This document shows positions 8,505 through 16,970 of a DNA stretch of 33,924 bases, piece by piece; positions within the stretch are counted from its first letter, which is position 1, and the number at the start of each line of letters is the position of its first letter. This stretch comes from Acidithiobacillus ferrivorans (GTDB taxonomy: Bacteria; Pseudomonadota; Gammaproteobacteria; Acidithiobacillales; Acidithiobacillaceae). The translations under genes and the position numbers were made by a program. The stretch spans positions 1 through 33,924 of the forward strand of contig JAAOMR010000082.1 of NCBI GenBank assembly GCA_018853935.1, in the 5' to 3' direction. The notes under the pieces are model-generated. The model saw nothing but the letters and a program-made list of their open reading frames with translations, was not told where the DNA came from and did no database searches.

Positions 8505-10565
8505 TCAGTGTGGCGTTGCCGCCCCATGCGCAGACTGACGATGGATCGCTTGCAGCCAGGAAACAGCTGGGGTATAGCCCTGATTGTCTCGCAACAACTG
8601 CAGCAAGGTAAGCTCCGCTGCATGCTTTTCGCCCGCCCGCCATTGGGTCAGGGCGATGTCCATCTGCAGATTACTACGCGGGTAGGGGAAAAGCGGCCGC
8701 TGCAACCCCGCGCCTAAAAAGGCCACCCCCTCTTTGAGTTGACCCTGATCCACATAGGCCAACTGGGCGATTTTATTGCGCAGGCTGACACTTTCGGGAT
8801 TGATGGCCAGCCCCTTACGCCAAGCCAGCAACGCCTGCCGATCCCTGTGTGTTTTATCGAGATCGAGCAAGGCGCCCTGCGCCAGATAGAGCGTTCCGAT
8901 GGAATTCCATACCCCCGACTGCTGTGGAATCCCCACCAGACTCTGCCGGTATTGACTGAGCGCTGCCTTTATCAGAGTACGGCGATGTGCGGCATCCGGC
9001 TGCGTCTCACGGTCCGCGAGAGTCAGATAAGTGTTGGCCAAATACACATGGGGTTGTGTCGCCAGTGGGCGCACCAGGGTCAGCACATCCGCCGCCTTGA
9101 GCAAAAATAAGGCCCGTTGGTTCGGATTCGTGATCACCCGATTGAGCCAGCCATTGTCGCTCAGCAGGGCAAAAGTCGCAGCATCAGCGATCAGATTCCA
9201 GGAAGCGACCACTATCGCCAACACCAGGAGCGCCTGCGTAATGACTCCATGGTTAATACCGATCCGTGGCAACAAGGGCGCAGTCTCGCCCTGGACACCG
9301 TAGATACGCCATGCACGCGCCAGAAAAAGTCCCGCCAGCAGGCTCAGGGGGAAATTATAAAAAATGAAGTTCCCTAATGCATGGCCGGTAATAGCAAAAA
9401 CCCCCAACACCAGACCCAAAGCTGGCAAACGGCGTTCATCCGGCACCTGCAGGGCCTTGCCCGCGCGGTACAACAGGCGGTACATCGCGTACATAAGGAC
9501 TGCCGCAAAACCCAAGAGAAAACCCAGATTGATGAGTCCACCCTCGGCCAGATACTCCAGATAGTCGTTGTGGGTGTAAGTGCCAGCCGAGGCGAGTTCG
9601 TCGGGCAGACGGTATGCGGGATAATTCAGAAAATAGGACCCCATCCCGGTACCCAGCCAGGGATGGCTGAGGAACATATGCCAGGTGGCCACCCACATCA
9701 GTCCGCGCGATACTGTAGTGATATTGCTCGATATATAGCCTGGAGCAAGATGCCCGATCAGATCAAAGCCATGGGCATAACCCATCAACAGCAGAGCTAT
9801 GAAAGCGAGTCCGAAAATCAACACGAAGCGCGCGCGCGCCGCCGGCTGTCGCCACAAGCCCCAGATGGCAAAAGGCATGGTACAAGCCCATGCCAGAAGG
9901 CCGCCGCGGCTATTGGTAGAGAAGAAGGCGAAGAGCAGCAGCGTCAGTGTCAGCAGATAAAACAAAGCTGCCGGATCGGCACCACCACTCAAAAAGCGGG
10001 TACGGCGGCGGCCATCCTGCACAAAATAGACGGCAAGGGTCGGGAAAAACAGCAGATTCAGCCAGGCGGCAAAACTATTGGTATCCAGTAGCGGGCCATA
10101 AGGCCGCAAATTGACCAGAGCAACGCCTTGCCCCATCCACTGGTAATACTGCCAGAGGGCCATACCGCTTAGTATCCAGGCACTGGCCAGTACGCCCCGC
10201 CACAGCCAAAGCCAAAACTGTTCCGCAACCGGCTCTGGAATCAGCACACTGATGAGAAATACCAGCGGCAAGGAACCCAGCACCCAAAAATAGAACCAGC
10301 TGCTATAGGGCGATCCGCTCCAAAACAGGGTCAGCCCAAACCACACTAGCCAGAGCAACATAAAACCCGGTAGGAAGCCGCGGGGCCAGGGCAGTCCCTC
10401 CCGCAAACGTGGCCACCAAACCGCGGCACCCCAGATCATCAGAACGATACTGGCCATTGCCAGTAGCGGAATCAGCTGCCCGTTGTAATACCAGGAAAGT
10501 CCATAAGCGATGAGAGCAAAGGCGGCATAGAGCCCGGCCCGGAAAGAGGGTGCGGCAGGATTCAC
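8505..10565 (-). CDS. O-antigen ligase/polymerase-like membrane protein with C-terminal TPR region
   Basis: The 686-residue protein has about a dozen hydrophobic helices in the first 480 residues and the Wzy_C/WaaL signature region. SRGGLLAW is followed by a long periplasmic loop with HPWLGTGMGSY and THNDYLEYLAEGG, the usual catalytic-loop motifs. Residues about 490-686 are soluble with TPR-like helical repeats. The family transfers undecaprenyl-linked glycans to lipid A core or to proteins (PglL type); the TPR tail is common in the protein-glycosylating/Wzy_C group. I start it at GTG 10565, because GGAG lies 5-8 bases upstream and the GTGA overlap with the preceding stop fits coupling; a TTG at 10592 is possible. 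It is followed by the penicillin-binding protein gene. Confidence 0.87.
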   Translation of the reverse strand: MNPAAPSFRAGLYAAFALIAYGLSWYYNGQLIPLLAMASIVLMIWGAAVWWPRLREGLPWPRGFLPGFMLLWLVWFGLTLFWSGSPYSSWFYFWVLGSLPLVFLISVLIPEPVAEQFWLWLWRGVLASAWILSGMALWQYYQWMGQGVALVNLRPYGPLLDTNSFAAWLNLLFFPTLAVYFVQDGRRRTRFLSGGADPAALFYLLTLTLLLFAFFSTNSRGGLLAWACTMPFAIWGLWRQPAARARFVLIFGLAFIALLLMGYAHGFDLIGHLAPGYISSNITTVSRGLMWVATWHMFLSHPWLGTGMGSYFLNYPAYRLPDELASAGTYTHNDYLEYLAEGGLINLGFLLGFAAVLMYAMYRLLYRAGKALQVPDERRLPALGLVLGVFAITGHALGNFIFYNFPLSLLAGLFLARAWRIYGVQGETAPLLPRIGINHGVITQALLVLAIVVASWNLIADAATFALLSDNGWLNRVITNPNQRALFLLKAADVLTLVRPLATQPHVYLANTYLTLADRETQPDAAHRRTLIKAALSQYRQSLVGIPQQSGVWNSIGTLYLAQGALLDLDKTHRDRQALLAWRKGLAINPESVSLRNKIAQLAYVDQGQLKEGVAFLGAGLQRPLFPYPRSNLQMDIALTQWRAGEKHAAELTLLQLLRDNQGYTPAVSWLQAIHRQSAHGAATPH

Positions 10566-10762
10566 TGATCGTCTCCGACATGTTGTGGACAACGGTAATC
10601 ACCATCACCCCGGCAGACCGCCGCACGAATGGAAAGATGTCGGCTGCAGCGCGTGCAACGCACCAAACGATCGACAGCAGAAACTTTCGGACGCTGGCAT
10701 TTCTGGCGCCAGCCATAAAACAGGATCACAGCAAACGCTGCGACAATAAGCCACTTCAGCAT
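10562..10762 (-). CDS. PP0621-family small zinc-ribbon membrane protein
   Basis: The 66-residue protein has an N-terminal helix (LKWLIVAAFAVILFYGW), a short basic linker, then VRCTRCSRHLS and a later C...YRCPQH. These are two Cys pairs that resemble the short zinc-ribbon of the PP0621 family. Its role is unknown. The start at MLKWL is preferred over an upstream Met because members begin this way. Its TGA overlaps the GTG of the O-antigen ligase-like gene (GTGA), making it the first gene of the five-gene envelope operon. Confidence 0.72.
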   Translation of the reverse strand: MLKWLIVAAFAVILFYGWRQKCQRPKVSAVDRLVRCTRCSRHLSIRAAVCRGDGDYRCPQHVGDDQ

Positions 10763-10801
10763 CGGCAAGCACACCCGCGTGATGCCAAGGCGCCCCTATT
10801 T

Positions 10802-10832
10802 CCTATACAGGCGCATCGACCAGGAAAGTCAA
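10802..10832 (-). promoter_or_regulatory. Possible sigma-70 promoter of the envelope operon
   Basis: On the minus strand TTGACT is followed after 19 bp by TATAGG (or after 17 bp by TGTATA). It is about 40 bp upstream of the PP0621-like start and downstream of the tRNA terminator. Spacing and the -10 element are imperfect. Confidence 0.25.
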
Positions 10833-10854
10833 AAAGACCATTACCCAACGACTA

Positions 10855-10881
10855 CGAAAAAGGCCCGACAGTGCGGGCCTT
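10855..10881 (-). terminator. Rho-independent terminator after tRNA-Pro
   Basis: On the minus strand AGGCCCG-CACTGT-CGGGCCT forms a 7-bp GC-rich stem followed by a T run. It lies about 10 bp after the tRNA 3' end, and would end the ispB-tRNA transcript. Confidence 0.85.
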
Positions 10882-10889
10882 TCCTCAAT

Positions 10890-10966
<77 letters not shown>

Positions 10967-10977
10967 ATAACATAACT

Positions 10978-11946
10978 TTAAAAATCACGCCGCACAGCAA
11001 ATGCCGCCAAAAAAGCCAGGGCTTCTTTCTCCACACTGCCTGGGAATCCGGACAAGCAGGCAATAGCCTGATCCACCTTTTCCTCCGCGACGCGCAAAGT
11101 GTAATCAATTGACCCTGTTCTGGCAATGATTTCCCAGACAGGTTCAAAGATAGCCGGTGCATCACCACAAAGTGCCTCACGCAGAATGGCCTGCTCTGCC
11201 GCCGTGGCATGTTGCATGGCATGGATATAGGGTAAGGTTGCCTTACCATCAGCAAGATCATCACCGCGGTTCTTACCCATTTTCTCGACACTGGCGGAGT
11301 AATCCAGGGCATCATCCATCAGTTGAAAAGCGATACCGAGCAGGGAGCCATATTGCGCCAACGCCTTTTCCGCAGCGGCATCCAGGTTGTTTACCAAGGC
11401 CCCAATACGCGCTGCCGCCTCAAAAAGCTTGGCGGTCTTGGCTTCGATAACCGAGAAGTACGCCCCAGGACTCAGATCAGGGTCGTTGGCATTCTCCAAT
11501 TGCGCGACCTCACCCTGGGAAATGACGCTGGTAGCCTCCGCCATGGTGGCGAGGATACGCATATCGCCGTCCTGTACCATCATTTCGAAAGATCGGGCGT
11601 ATAGAAAATCCCCGACAAGCACTGCGGCGGCATTACCCCAGAGTTGATTGGCCGTCGCATTACTGCGCCGTAGTTCGGAACCATCGACTACATCATCATG
11701 CAGCAACGTGGCCGTATGAATGAACTCCACGATCGCAGCCAGTGGGATCGGACGCGGACCGCAGTCGCCGCCCATACGCGCGGCCAGTAGCAGAACAATG
11801 GGCCGCAGCCTTTTGCCACCGGCATTGATCAGGTAAGTACCCATGGCCGGAATAGTCGGCACCCCGGAACGCAATTGCTCTTGGATGACGCTGTTCACCG
11901 CCGCCATATCGGACCGCACGAGGCGGTTGACTTCCTCCAAATCCAT
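10978..11946 (-). CDS. ispB: Octaprenyl diphosphate synthase (trans-polyprenyl synthase)
   Basis: The 322-residue soluble enzyme elongates farnesyl diphosphate with isopentenyl diphosphate to make the ubiquinone side chain. Visible motifs are GGKRLRP (43-49), the first aspartate-rich motif DDVVD (84-88) followed by SELRR, and the second DDALD (211-215) with KNRGDDLADGKATLP. Length and motifs match IspB rather than short-chain IspA. AGGGAG precedes the ATG. A promoter is visible upstream (12021-12050), and tRNA-Pro lies 11 bp after its stop. Confidence 0.93.
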   Translation of the reverse strand: MDLEEVNRLVRSDMAAVNSVIQEQLRSGVPTIPAMGTYLINAGGKRLRPIVLLLAARMGGDCGPRPIPLAAIVEFIHTATLLHDDVVDGSELRRSNATANQLWGNAAAVLVGDFLYARSFEMMVQDGDMRILATMAEATSVISQGEVAQLENANDPDLSPGAYFSVIEAKTAKLFEAAARIGALVNNLDAAAEKALAQYGSLLGIAFQLMDDALDYSASVEKMGKNRGDDLADGKATLPYIHAMQHATAAEQAILREALCGDAPAIFEPVWEIIARTGSIDYTLRVAEEKVDQAIACLSGFPGSVEKEALAFLAAFAVRRDF

Positions 11947-12020
11947 GCCCTACTGCTCCCTGTCTGCCTGCATCAGCACCTGCTCCACACCGGAAGGTGC
12001 CAAGCTTGCGGCCGCAGGCG

Positions 12021-12050
12021 ATTGTCGTTAGCACGGCATAAACTTGTCAA
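12021..12050 (-). promoter_or_regulatory. Probable sigma-70 promoter of ispB
   Basis: On the minus strand a perfect TTGACA (12050-12045) is followed after 18 bp by GACAAT (12026-12021), in the gap between the TPR gene and ispB, about 75 bp before the ispB start. The -10 matches four of six consensus bases. Confidence 0.5.
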
Positions 12051-12059
12051 GCGCAGTTG

Positions 12060-13025
12060 TTAGCGGTCTGTGGCAGCGCCGGACAATCCGGCAGGAATCT
12101 CCAGATGGCGTGATTGGGCCAACCGCCGCAAAACCTCCGGGTCACCGTTCCACTGCGCCAGCACGCTCCACAAAGGGTGTGGCCCCAGATCGACACCGGC
12201 CCGCAGCATACGCTCGCGCAAAGTTTTACCACCGACCCTCACCGCGAGAAAGAGCAGGATCAATGCGTTGAGATAGTCCTCAATACGGCGTTGCTGGTGG
12301 GTAATACGCAAAAGTTCGGCATAAAGAGGCAGGCGTTGCGGCTCATGTGCAATGGCCCGCTGCAATACCGCCATACCGTAGGCAGGATCAGCGTTACGAG
12401 ACACCAGCGCCAGCGCCATCTCTGCAGTCATGGCCGTTTCTGAGGCCTGCACCTGCGCTTGCGGTACCGGCACCGCCATTCCCACCTTCTCGGCCAGCAC
12501 CAGCAGTTCGAGATTGCCCGGATCCTGCGCCAACCCGGTATCCACGCGTTCTTTCCACCACGCCTCATTCATGGGCGCCGCGCCTGGCTTCTCTCCCAGC
12601 GCTTCAAGCAGTTCGGCATAACTATCGATGTCGGCCATCGCCAGGTAGGCGTCCAGAAGCCTGTTGATCGCCTTGGTCTCATGCGGGTTAAGGTCTACGT
12701 ACCAGCGCAAAACCGTAGCCGCCTGGGCATAGTGCCCATATTCCATATAAATAACGGCTTCATTGAGAAGGTCGTCAATGCTGAGCGCTTGCTGTTCAGC
12801 GCCGCCGGTAGTCGTTACGGATGAAGCAACAATTTCCACACTGAACAGTTCCGATCGAATCTGCGGCGCGTCCGCGTCCGCGTCCGGTGCCAAACACGCT
12901 GCTGAGGAGACTGGCGCGCTGCTTTTATTCTGTAAGCGTCGGCGCCGTGCCCGCAAGCGGATGAAAACTTCCGCCAGCAGCAGCATGACAACAACGATTT
13001 CCAACAGTAACATTACACCTTGCAT
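12060..13025 (-). CDS. Membrane-anchored TPR protein (FimV-C-terminus-like)
   Basis: The 321-residue protein has an N-terminal transmembrane helix (about 3-22), a basic stretch (RLRARRRRLQ) and a low-complexity linker. From about residue 80 it has helical TPR-like repeats (LLNEAVIYMEYGHYAQAATVLRWYV, then NRLLDAYLAMADIDSYAELLEALGE). The latter stretch resembles the cytoplasmic C-terminal region of FimV/HubP-like proteins, but LysM and other FimV parts are missing. It may be a protein-interaction scaffold on the inner membrane. Start at ATG 13025 is chosen for the GAGG just upstream. It follows ntrC by 54 bp on the same strand, perhaps by read-through. Confidence 0.65.
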   Translation of the reverse strand: MQGVMLLLEIVVVMLLLAEVFIRLRARRRRLQNKSSAPVSSAACLAPDADADAPQIRSELFSVEIVASSVTTTGGAEQQALSIDDLLNEAVIYMEYGHYAQAATVLRWYVDLNPHETKAINRLLDAYLAMADIDSYAELLEALGEKPGAAPMNEAWWKERVDTGLAQDPGNLELLVLAEKVGMAVPVPQAQVQASETAMTAEMALALVSRNADPAYGMAVLQRAIAHEPQRLPLYAELLRITHQQRRIEDYLNALILLFLAVRVGGKTLRERMLRAGVDLGPHPLWSVLAQWNGDPEVLRRLAQSRHLEIPAGLSGAATDR

Positions 13026-13079
13026 AGACACCTCAAGCTCGACCAAGCATACCTCTTAAATACCAGCACACAAGGGCTT

Positions 13080-14522
13080 TTAGTCGAAAGCCTGGGATTC
13101 GCCAGGGCCGCTGCCAAACGCATCTTCCATGCCCAGTTCTTTGAGCTTGCGGGTAAGCGTATTACGCCCCCACCCGAGCTTGTGCGCGGCGTCCTGCTTA
13201 TGGCCACGGGTATGTTGCAGGGCCGCTTCCAGCAAACAGCGCTCGAACTGCGGCTGAATCTTGTCCAGCAAGGCCTCTTCGCCACCGGCGAGACACTGCC
13301 GCACCACGGCCCCCAGCAGCAGGCGCCAATCCTGGGCGTTCGAATCCAGCAGCGGCACGGCAGGCGGCGGCGGTGCCGCCATTTCCGGCGGCAAATCCGT
13401 CACCTGGACCTCGCTGGTGGGTGCCATCACGGTAATCCAACGACAGACATTTTCCAATTGGCGAACATTACCCGGCCAGCGCCAATTCATGAATGCGGCC
13501 TCCGCCGCCGGACTCAACACCTTACGCTCGACATCCAATTGCTCCGCACTGCGCCGGAGAAAGTGGCGGGCCAGACGCGGGATGTCTTCACGCCGCTCCC
13601 GCATGGGTGGGAGGTGGATGTGGATGACATTGAGGCGGTGGTAGAGATCTTCCCGAAAGCTACCGTCGCGCACCTTGGCTTCAAGATTCTGGTGGGTTGC
13701 GGCAAGAACGCGGACATCCGCACGTTGGGGCGCATGGCCACCAACCCGGTAGAAGGTACCGTCGGAAAGCACCCGCAGCAGACGCGTTTGCAGCGCGGCG
13801 GGCATATCGCCAATTTCATCGAGAAAGAGGGTGCCCCCGGAGGCCTGCTCAAAGCGACCCTGCCGGGTCTGCACCGCCCCGGTAAAAGCGCCCTTTTCAT
13901 GGCCGAAAAGTTCCGATTCCAGCAACTCGGCGGGAATGGCCGCCGTGTTGATGGCGATGAACGGTCCGCGCGCGCGGGGACTGTGTCTATGCAGAGCACT
14001 GGCCACCAGTTCCTTGCCTGCCCCCGACTCGCCGGTAATAAGCACGTTGATCTGTGAACGCGACAGACGCCCAATGGCACGAAACACCTCCTGCATGGCG
14101 GGGGCCTCGCCAATCATTTCCGCCGGATCACTCTCCTCAACACCTGCAGCGTGCGGCTCTGTCTGACGGCCAAGCGCGCGCCGCACCAAGGCCACCGCCT
14201 CGTCCATGTCAAAAGGTTTGGGCAGATATTCAAAGGCCCCGCTCTGAAAAGCGGCGACGGCATTATCGAGATCGGAGTGCGCTGTCATCACAATTACCGG
14301 CAGCTTCGGCCAACGCGATTGCACCTCACGCAGGAAAGCCAGCCCGTCCAGGCCGGGCATGCGCAGATCGGTAACGATGGCCTCTGGTTGCTCGCGCCCC
14401 AATGCCCGCAGAGCGCCGTCGGCCTCGGCAAAACTGCGCACCGGGATATCGGCCTGGGCCAGCGCTTTTTCTAATACCCAGCGAATGGAAGGATCATCAT
14501 CAATAATCCAGACCTCTGTCAT
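13080..14522 (-). CDS. ntrC: Nitrogen regulation response regulator NtrC
   Basis: The 480-residue protein activates sigma-54 promoters under nitrogen limitation. The receiver domain (1-120) has the DDD acidic pocket and phosphoacceptor D52 (IVTDLRMPG). The AAA+ domain has Walker A GESGAGKE and the GAFTGA loop that contacts sigma-54, followed by GGTLFLDEIGDMP. The C-terminus is a Fis-type helix-turn-helix (AAHKLGWGRNTLTRKLKELGM). The true start is ATG 14522, overlapping the ntrB stop (ATGA) with GGGAGG upstream; an upstream frame extension to 14594 is an artefact. NtrC-type sites are found in front of five transcription units in this window. Confidence 0.95.
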   Translation of the reverse strand: MTEVWIIDDDPSIRWVLEKALAQADIPVRSFAEADGALRALGREQPEAIVTDLRMPGLDGLAFLREVQSRWPKLPVIVMTAHSDLDNAVAAFQSGAFEYLPKPFDMDEAVALVRRALGRQTEPHAAGVEESDPAEMIGEAPAMQEVFRAIGRLSRSQINVLITGESGAGKELVASALHRHSPRARGPFIAINTAAIPAELLESELFGHEKGAFTGAVQTRQGRFEQASGGTLFLDEIGDMPAALQTRLLRVLSDGTFYRVGGHAPQRADVRVLAATHQNLEAKVRDGSFREDLYHRLNVIHIHLPPMRERREDIPRLARHFLRRSAEQLDVERKVLSPAAEAAFMNWRWPGNVRQLENVCRWITVMAPTSEVQVTDLPPEMAAPPPPAVPLLDSNAQDWRLLLGAVVRQCLAGGEEALLDKIQPQFERCLLEAALQHTRGHKQDAAHKLGWGRNTLTRKLKELGMEDAFGSGPGESQAFD

Positions 14523-15604
14523 GCGGATGCCTCCCGGTGCGGTAACAAGGGCAGGGAAACGGAAAACACCGTTTCCCCCGGTTGCGAGTGGCAATGAACC
14601 ACTCCGCCGTGCCCGCGCACCAATCCCTGCGCGATAGCAAGCCCCATCCCCATGCCCTCGGCACGACTGGTGACCAGCGGCAAAAAGATCCGCGGCAGCA
14701 GGTCTGGGGGGATTCCCGGGCCGCTATCGACCACATCCACACGGAGCGCCAGGCGGAACTTGTGATGCAAGAGAGTGACGTAGCGCTCGACCCGGGTGCG
14801 AATCAGGATCGTACCGTGGCGATCCAGCGCCTGCTGGGCGTTGCGCAGCAAGTTCAGAAAAACCTGCACCAGTTGCTCCTGATCAGCCAAAATGTCGGGA
14901 ATAGAGGGGTCGTAGTCGAAACGCACGGCAATGCCAGTAGGCAATTCCGCATTCAACAGACGACGCACATGTTCAAGCACCTGATGGATATTCACATCGG
15001 CTAAAACCGGGCGGCTGCGGGATCCTTGCAGGCGATCCACCAGATGATGCAGGCGGTCCACCTCATGGAGGATGACCCGGGTGTAATCCTTCAGTTCCGG
15101 GCGCTGCAGTTCACGCTCCAGAAGCTGCGCGGCGCCGCGCAAGCCGCCAAGGGGATTTTTGATTTCGTGGGCGAGACCACGCAACATCTCCTGGGCGACG
15201 CCGTAGATACGATCCTGCATTTCCTCCTCGGCATGACGTGCCAGCAGCTCCATCGGCCGCATTTCCAGAATGAGGCCACCGGTTGGCGCGGGACTCACCA
15301 CCAAATCCACTACTGCACGACCGCCCTCACTCAACACCAAAGACAAAGCCCTGCGCAGTATGGCCATGTTCGCCGTGGCGACATCCGCAAAAAATGTGGC
15401 GAAGCACTCATCACCGACAATGCTGCAAAATGCCGACAAGGCCTGTCCCAGCGCCTGATGCTGGCTGATGCACAGCAGATTTTCAGCGGCAGGATTCATA
15501 TATCGGATATGGTAATCACTCCCCAGAACCAGTACCGCTGATTCCAGAGCATCCAGCACCATATTCTCTGTGGGCAGAGTGGTTATTTTTTTGCGGCGCA
15601 CCAT
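14519..15604 (-). CDS. ntrB: Nitrogen regulation sensor kinase/phosphatase NtrB
   Basis: The 361-residue soluble histidine kinase phosphorylates or dephosphorylates NtrC under PII control. It has an N-terminal PAS domain (MVLDALESAVLVLG...YMNPAAENLL), the H-box GLAHEIKNPLGGLRGA, the N-box (QVFLNLLRNAQQAL), DSGPGIPPDLLPRIF and GMGMGLAIAQGLV. The start at ATG 15604 is chosen for a GGAG nearby; upstream in-frame codons are unlike the family. A sigma-54 element and an NtrC-type dyad upstream suggest autogenous control. It is cotranscribed with ntrC (ATGA overlap). Confidence 0.94.
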   Translation of the reverse strand: MVRRKKITTLPTENMVLDALESAVLVLGSDYHIRYMNPAAENLLCISQHQALGQALSAFCSIVGDECFATFFADVATANMAILRRALSLVLSEGGRAVVDLVVSPAPTGGLILEMRPMELLARHAEEEMQDRIYGVAQEMLRGLAHEIKNPLGGLRGAAQLLERELQRPELKDYTRVILHEVDRLHHLVDRLQGSRSRPVLADVNIHQVLEHVRRLLNAELPTGIAVRFDYDPSIPDILADQEQLVQVFLNLLRNAQQALDRHGTILIRTRVERYVTLLHHKFRLALRVDVVDSGPGIPPDLLPRIFLPLVTSRAEGMGMGLAIAQGLVRGHGGVVHCHSQPGETVFSVSLPLLPHREASA

Positions 15605-15651
15605 GCAAGCTCCGATTTTGTAACTCACCAAATAGGCTCTAAGCTCAGTCA

Positions 15652-15667
15652 AGCAAAAAGCGCACCA
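15652..15667 (-). promoter_or_regulatory. Sigma-54 promoter of ntrBC
   Basis: The minus strand reads TGGTGCG-CTTT-TTGCT, with GG and GC ten bases apart as in the -24/-12 consensus TGGCACG-N4-TTGCW. The predicted start is near 15641, about 37 bp before the ntrB ATG. The NtrC-type dyad at 15784-15800 would lie about 150 bp upstream. Confidence 0.65.
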
Positions 15668-15783
15668 ACACATTAGGAATGCGACACCCTTCACACCGAC
15701 ATACCACCCGGCACTGCTTAACGCCTCACCGAAAAACCGGACCCGCGATCACCGTGCAAAGGTCGATCATGCAACCAAGCTGT

Positions 15784-15800
15784 TGCACCATAATAGTGCG
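15784..15800. promoter_or_regulatory. NtrC-type binding site between ntrB and anbu
   Basis: TGCACC-ATAAT-AGTGCG is a 17-bp dyad resembling the NtrC consensus TGCACC-N5-GGTGCA, with two mismatches in the right half. It sits between divergent ntrB and the Anbu gene, about 150 bp upstream of the ntrBC sigma-54 element. No convincing sigma-54 element faces Anbu. Confidence 0.65.
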
Positions 15801-15914
15801 CTTTTGACGGGTTGCCTAGCGCCGCCGGGAGGCAAACGCGGTCCACGCTTCCCAACGGCCTCATTTTCAGCGAGTATCATAAAATTCATGCCGCCGGGCT
15901 CACAGGAACACTCC

Positions 15915-16661
15915 ATGACCTATTGCCTCACCGCTCATGTCGCAGAGGGGCTGATTTTCTGCTCCGACTCGCGCACCAACGCGGGTGCCGATAACGTCAG
16001 CATCTACTCTAAAATGCACAGTTTCTGCTGGCCCGGGGACCGCTTTCTCTGCCTGCTTTCAGCGGGCAATCTGGCGACCGCTCAGGGGGTGGTCAAGCGG
16101 ATGCAGCAAGATATCGACCAGGACGCCGAAACCCATCTGCTCAATCTGACCAGCATGGCGGAGGCCGCGGACTATGTCGGTCTCATCAATGCCGGGGTGC
16201 AGCGTAACCAGGCCAACCGCGACACCGCCAACACCAATTTTGAGGCAACCTTCATCCTGGGCGGCCAGATCAACGGAGATACTCCGGCGACCTATATGAT
16301 TTACCCGCAGGGCAACTACATCCATGAGTCGTCAGATCACCCATTCCTGCAAATCGGCGAAATCAAATATGGCAAACCGATTCTGGACCGTGTCATCAGT
16401 CCCGACCTCTCGCTAGAGGCGGCGGCACGCTGTGCGCTGGTGTCCATGAACTCTACCATGCGTAGTAACGTCACTGTGGGTCCGCCGGTGGAATTGCTCA
16501 TTTATCGCACCGACAGCCTGCAGTCAGGGCGTTACCTGACATTGTCCGAGGATGACCCTTTCTACCGGAGCATCGGCGAGCGCTGGAGTCAGGGATTACT
16601 AAAAGCACTGGATGATCTGCCACGCTTTGCTTGGGAGACTTCCGGCACCCCACTGGTCTAA
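15915..16661 (+). CDS. Anbu proteasome-like protease
   Basis: The 248-residue protein is a predicted N-terminal nucleophile hydrolase of the Anbu (bacterial proteasome-related, HslV-like) family. After removal of Met the chain begins Thr1 (TYCLTAHV), with D17 and R19 in SDSRTNAGADN and a Lys at 32 in YSKMHSF. These match the Thr/Asp/Lys catalytic set of proteasome beta and HslV subunits. It would form a self-assembling cytoplasmic oligomer without known ATPase partners. The start at 15915 is fixed by the family N-terminus and an AGGA site; the frame is open to 15783 but that part is not protein-like. Anbu genes are commonly found beside the ATP-grasp, alpha-E and transglutaminase genes, as here; they follow after a separate promoter region. 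Confidence 0.93.
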   Translation: MTYCLTAHVAEGLIFCSDSRTNAGADNVSIYSKMHSFCWPGDRFLCLLSAGNLATAQGVVKRMQQDIDQDAETHLLNLTSMAEAADYVGLINAGVQRNQANRDTANTNFEATFILGGQINGDTPATYMIYPQGNYIHESSDHPFLQIGEIKYGKPILDRVISPDLSLEAAARCALVSMNSTMRSNVTVGPPVELLIYRTDSLQSGRYLTLSEDDPFYRSIGERWSQGLLKALDDLPRFAWETSGTPLV

Positions 16662-16698
16662 GCTCCGGGAATGCGGGCAAATATGGAGAAATGTCCTA

Positions 16699-16735
16699 TG
16701 CACCAAATATGAATAATGCGCACCGTTATGGTGCA
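16699..16735. promoter_or_regulatory. NtrC-type sites upstream of the ATP-grasp operon
   Basis: A strong dyad at 16719-16735 reads CGCACC-GTTAT-GGTGCA. A weaker half site begins at 16699 (TGCACC-AAATA-TGAATA), centred about 20 bp (two helix turns) upstream. They lie about 150 and 170 bp before the predicted sigma-54 start near 16875. The remaining sequence of the 16662-16970 gap contains the sigma-54 element and otherwise nothing recognised. Confidence 0.75.
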
Positions 16736-16848
16736 ACCGTGCAGTGCTTCCCTGCTCAAGTACGGTTTGATACCATGGCCAGGCTCACCAATACAGAATA
16801 GCGTTGTCACCGAGATCAGGAAAAACCGGAGACCACCCGACCAGTAGT

Positions 16849-16864
16849 TGGCGCAAGTATTGCT
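16849..16864 (+). promoter_or_regulatory. Sigma-54 promoter of the ATP-grasp/alpha-E/transglutaminase operon
   Basis: TGGCGCA-AGTA-TTGCT matches the -24/-12 consensus with correct GG-N10-GC spacing. Transcription would start near 16875, about 70-95 bp before the likely start codons. Confidence 0.75.
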
Positions 16865-16970
16865 TAATCCTTCCAATAATTATAGTGCGCTCTGATCCGG
16901 TATACGGACAAGGACGTCGCCTCACCGCCATACCAGGAGCGTGATGCACGCGCAGAGGAGAAAGTGGCTT

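Noticed and set aside
13020-14057. 345-residue plus-strand ORF opposite ntrC
   Set aside because: It is the complement of the conserved NtrC coding sequence, has no recognisable motif and no ribosome site.
15801-15914. Possible sigma-54 promoter for Anbu
   Set aside because: The only GG-N10-GC match (near 15809-15822) lacks the CAC and TTGC context and is too close to the NtrC dyad.
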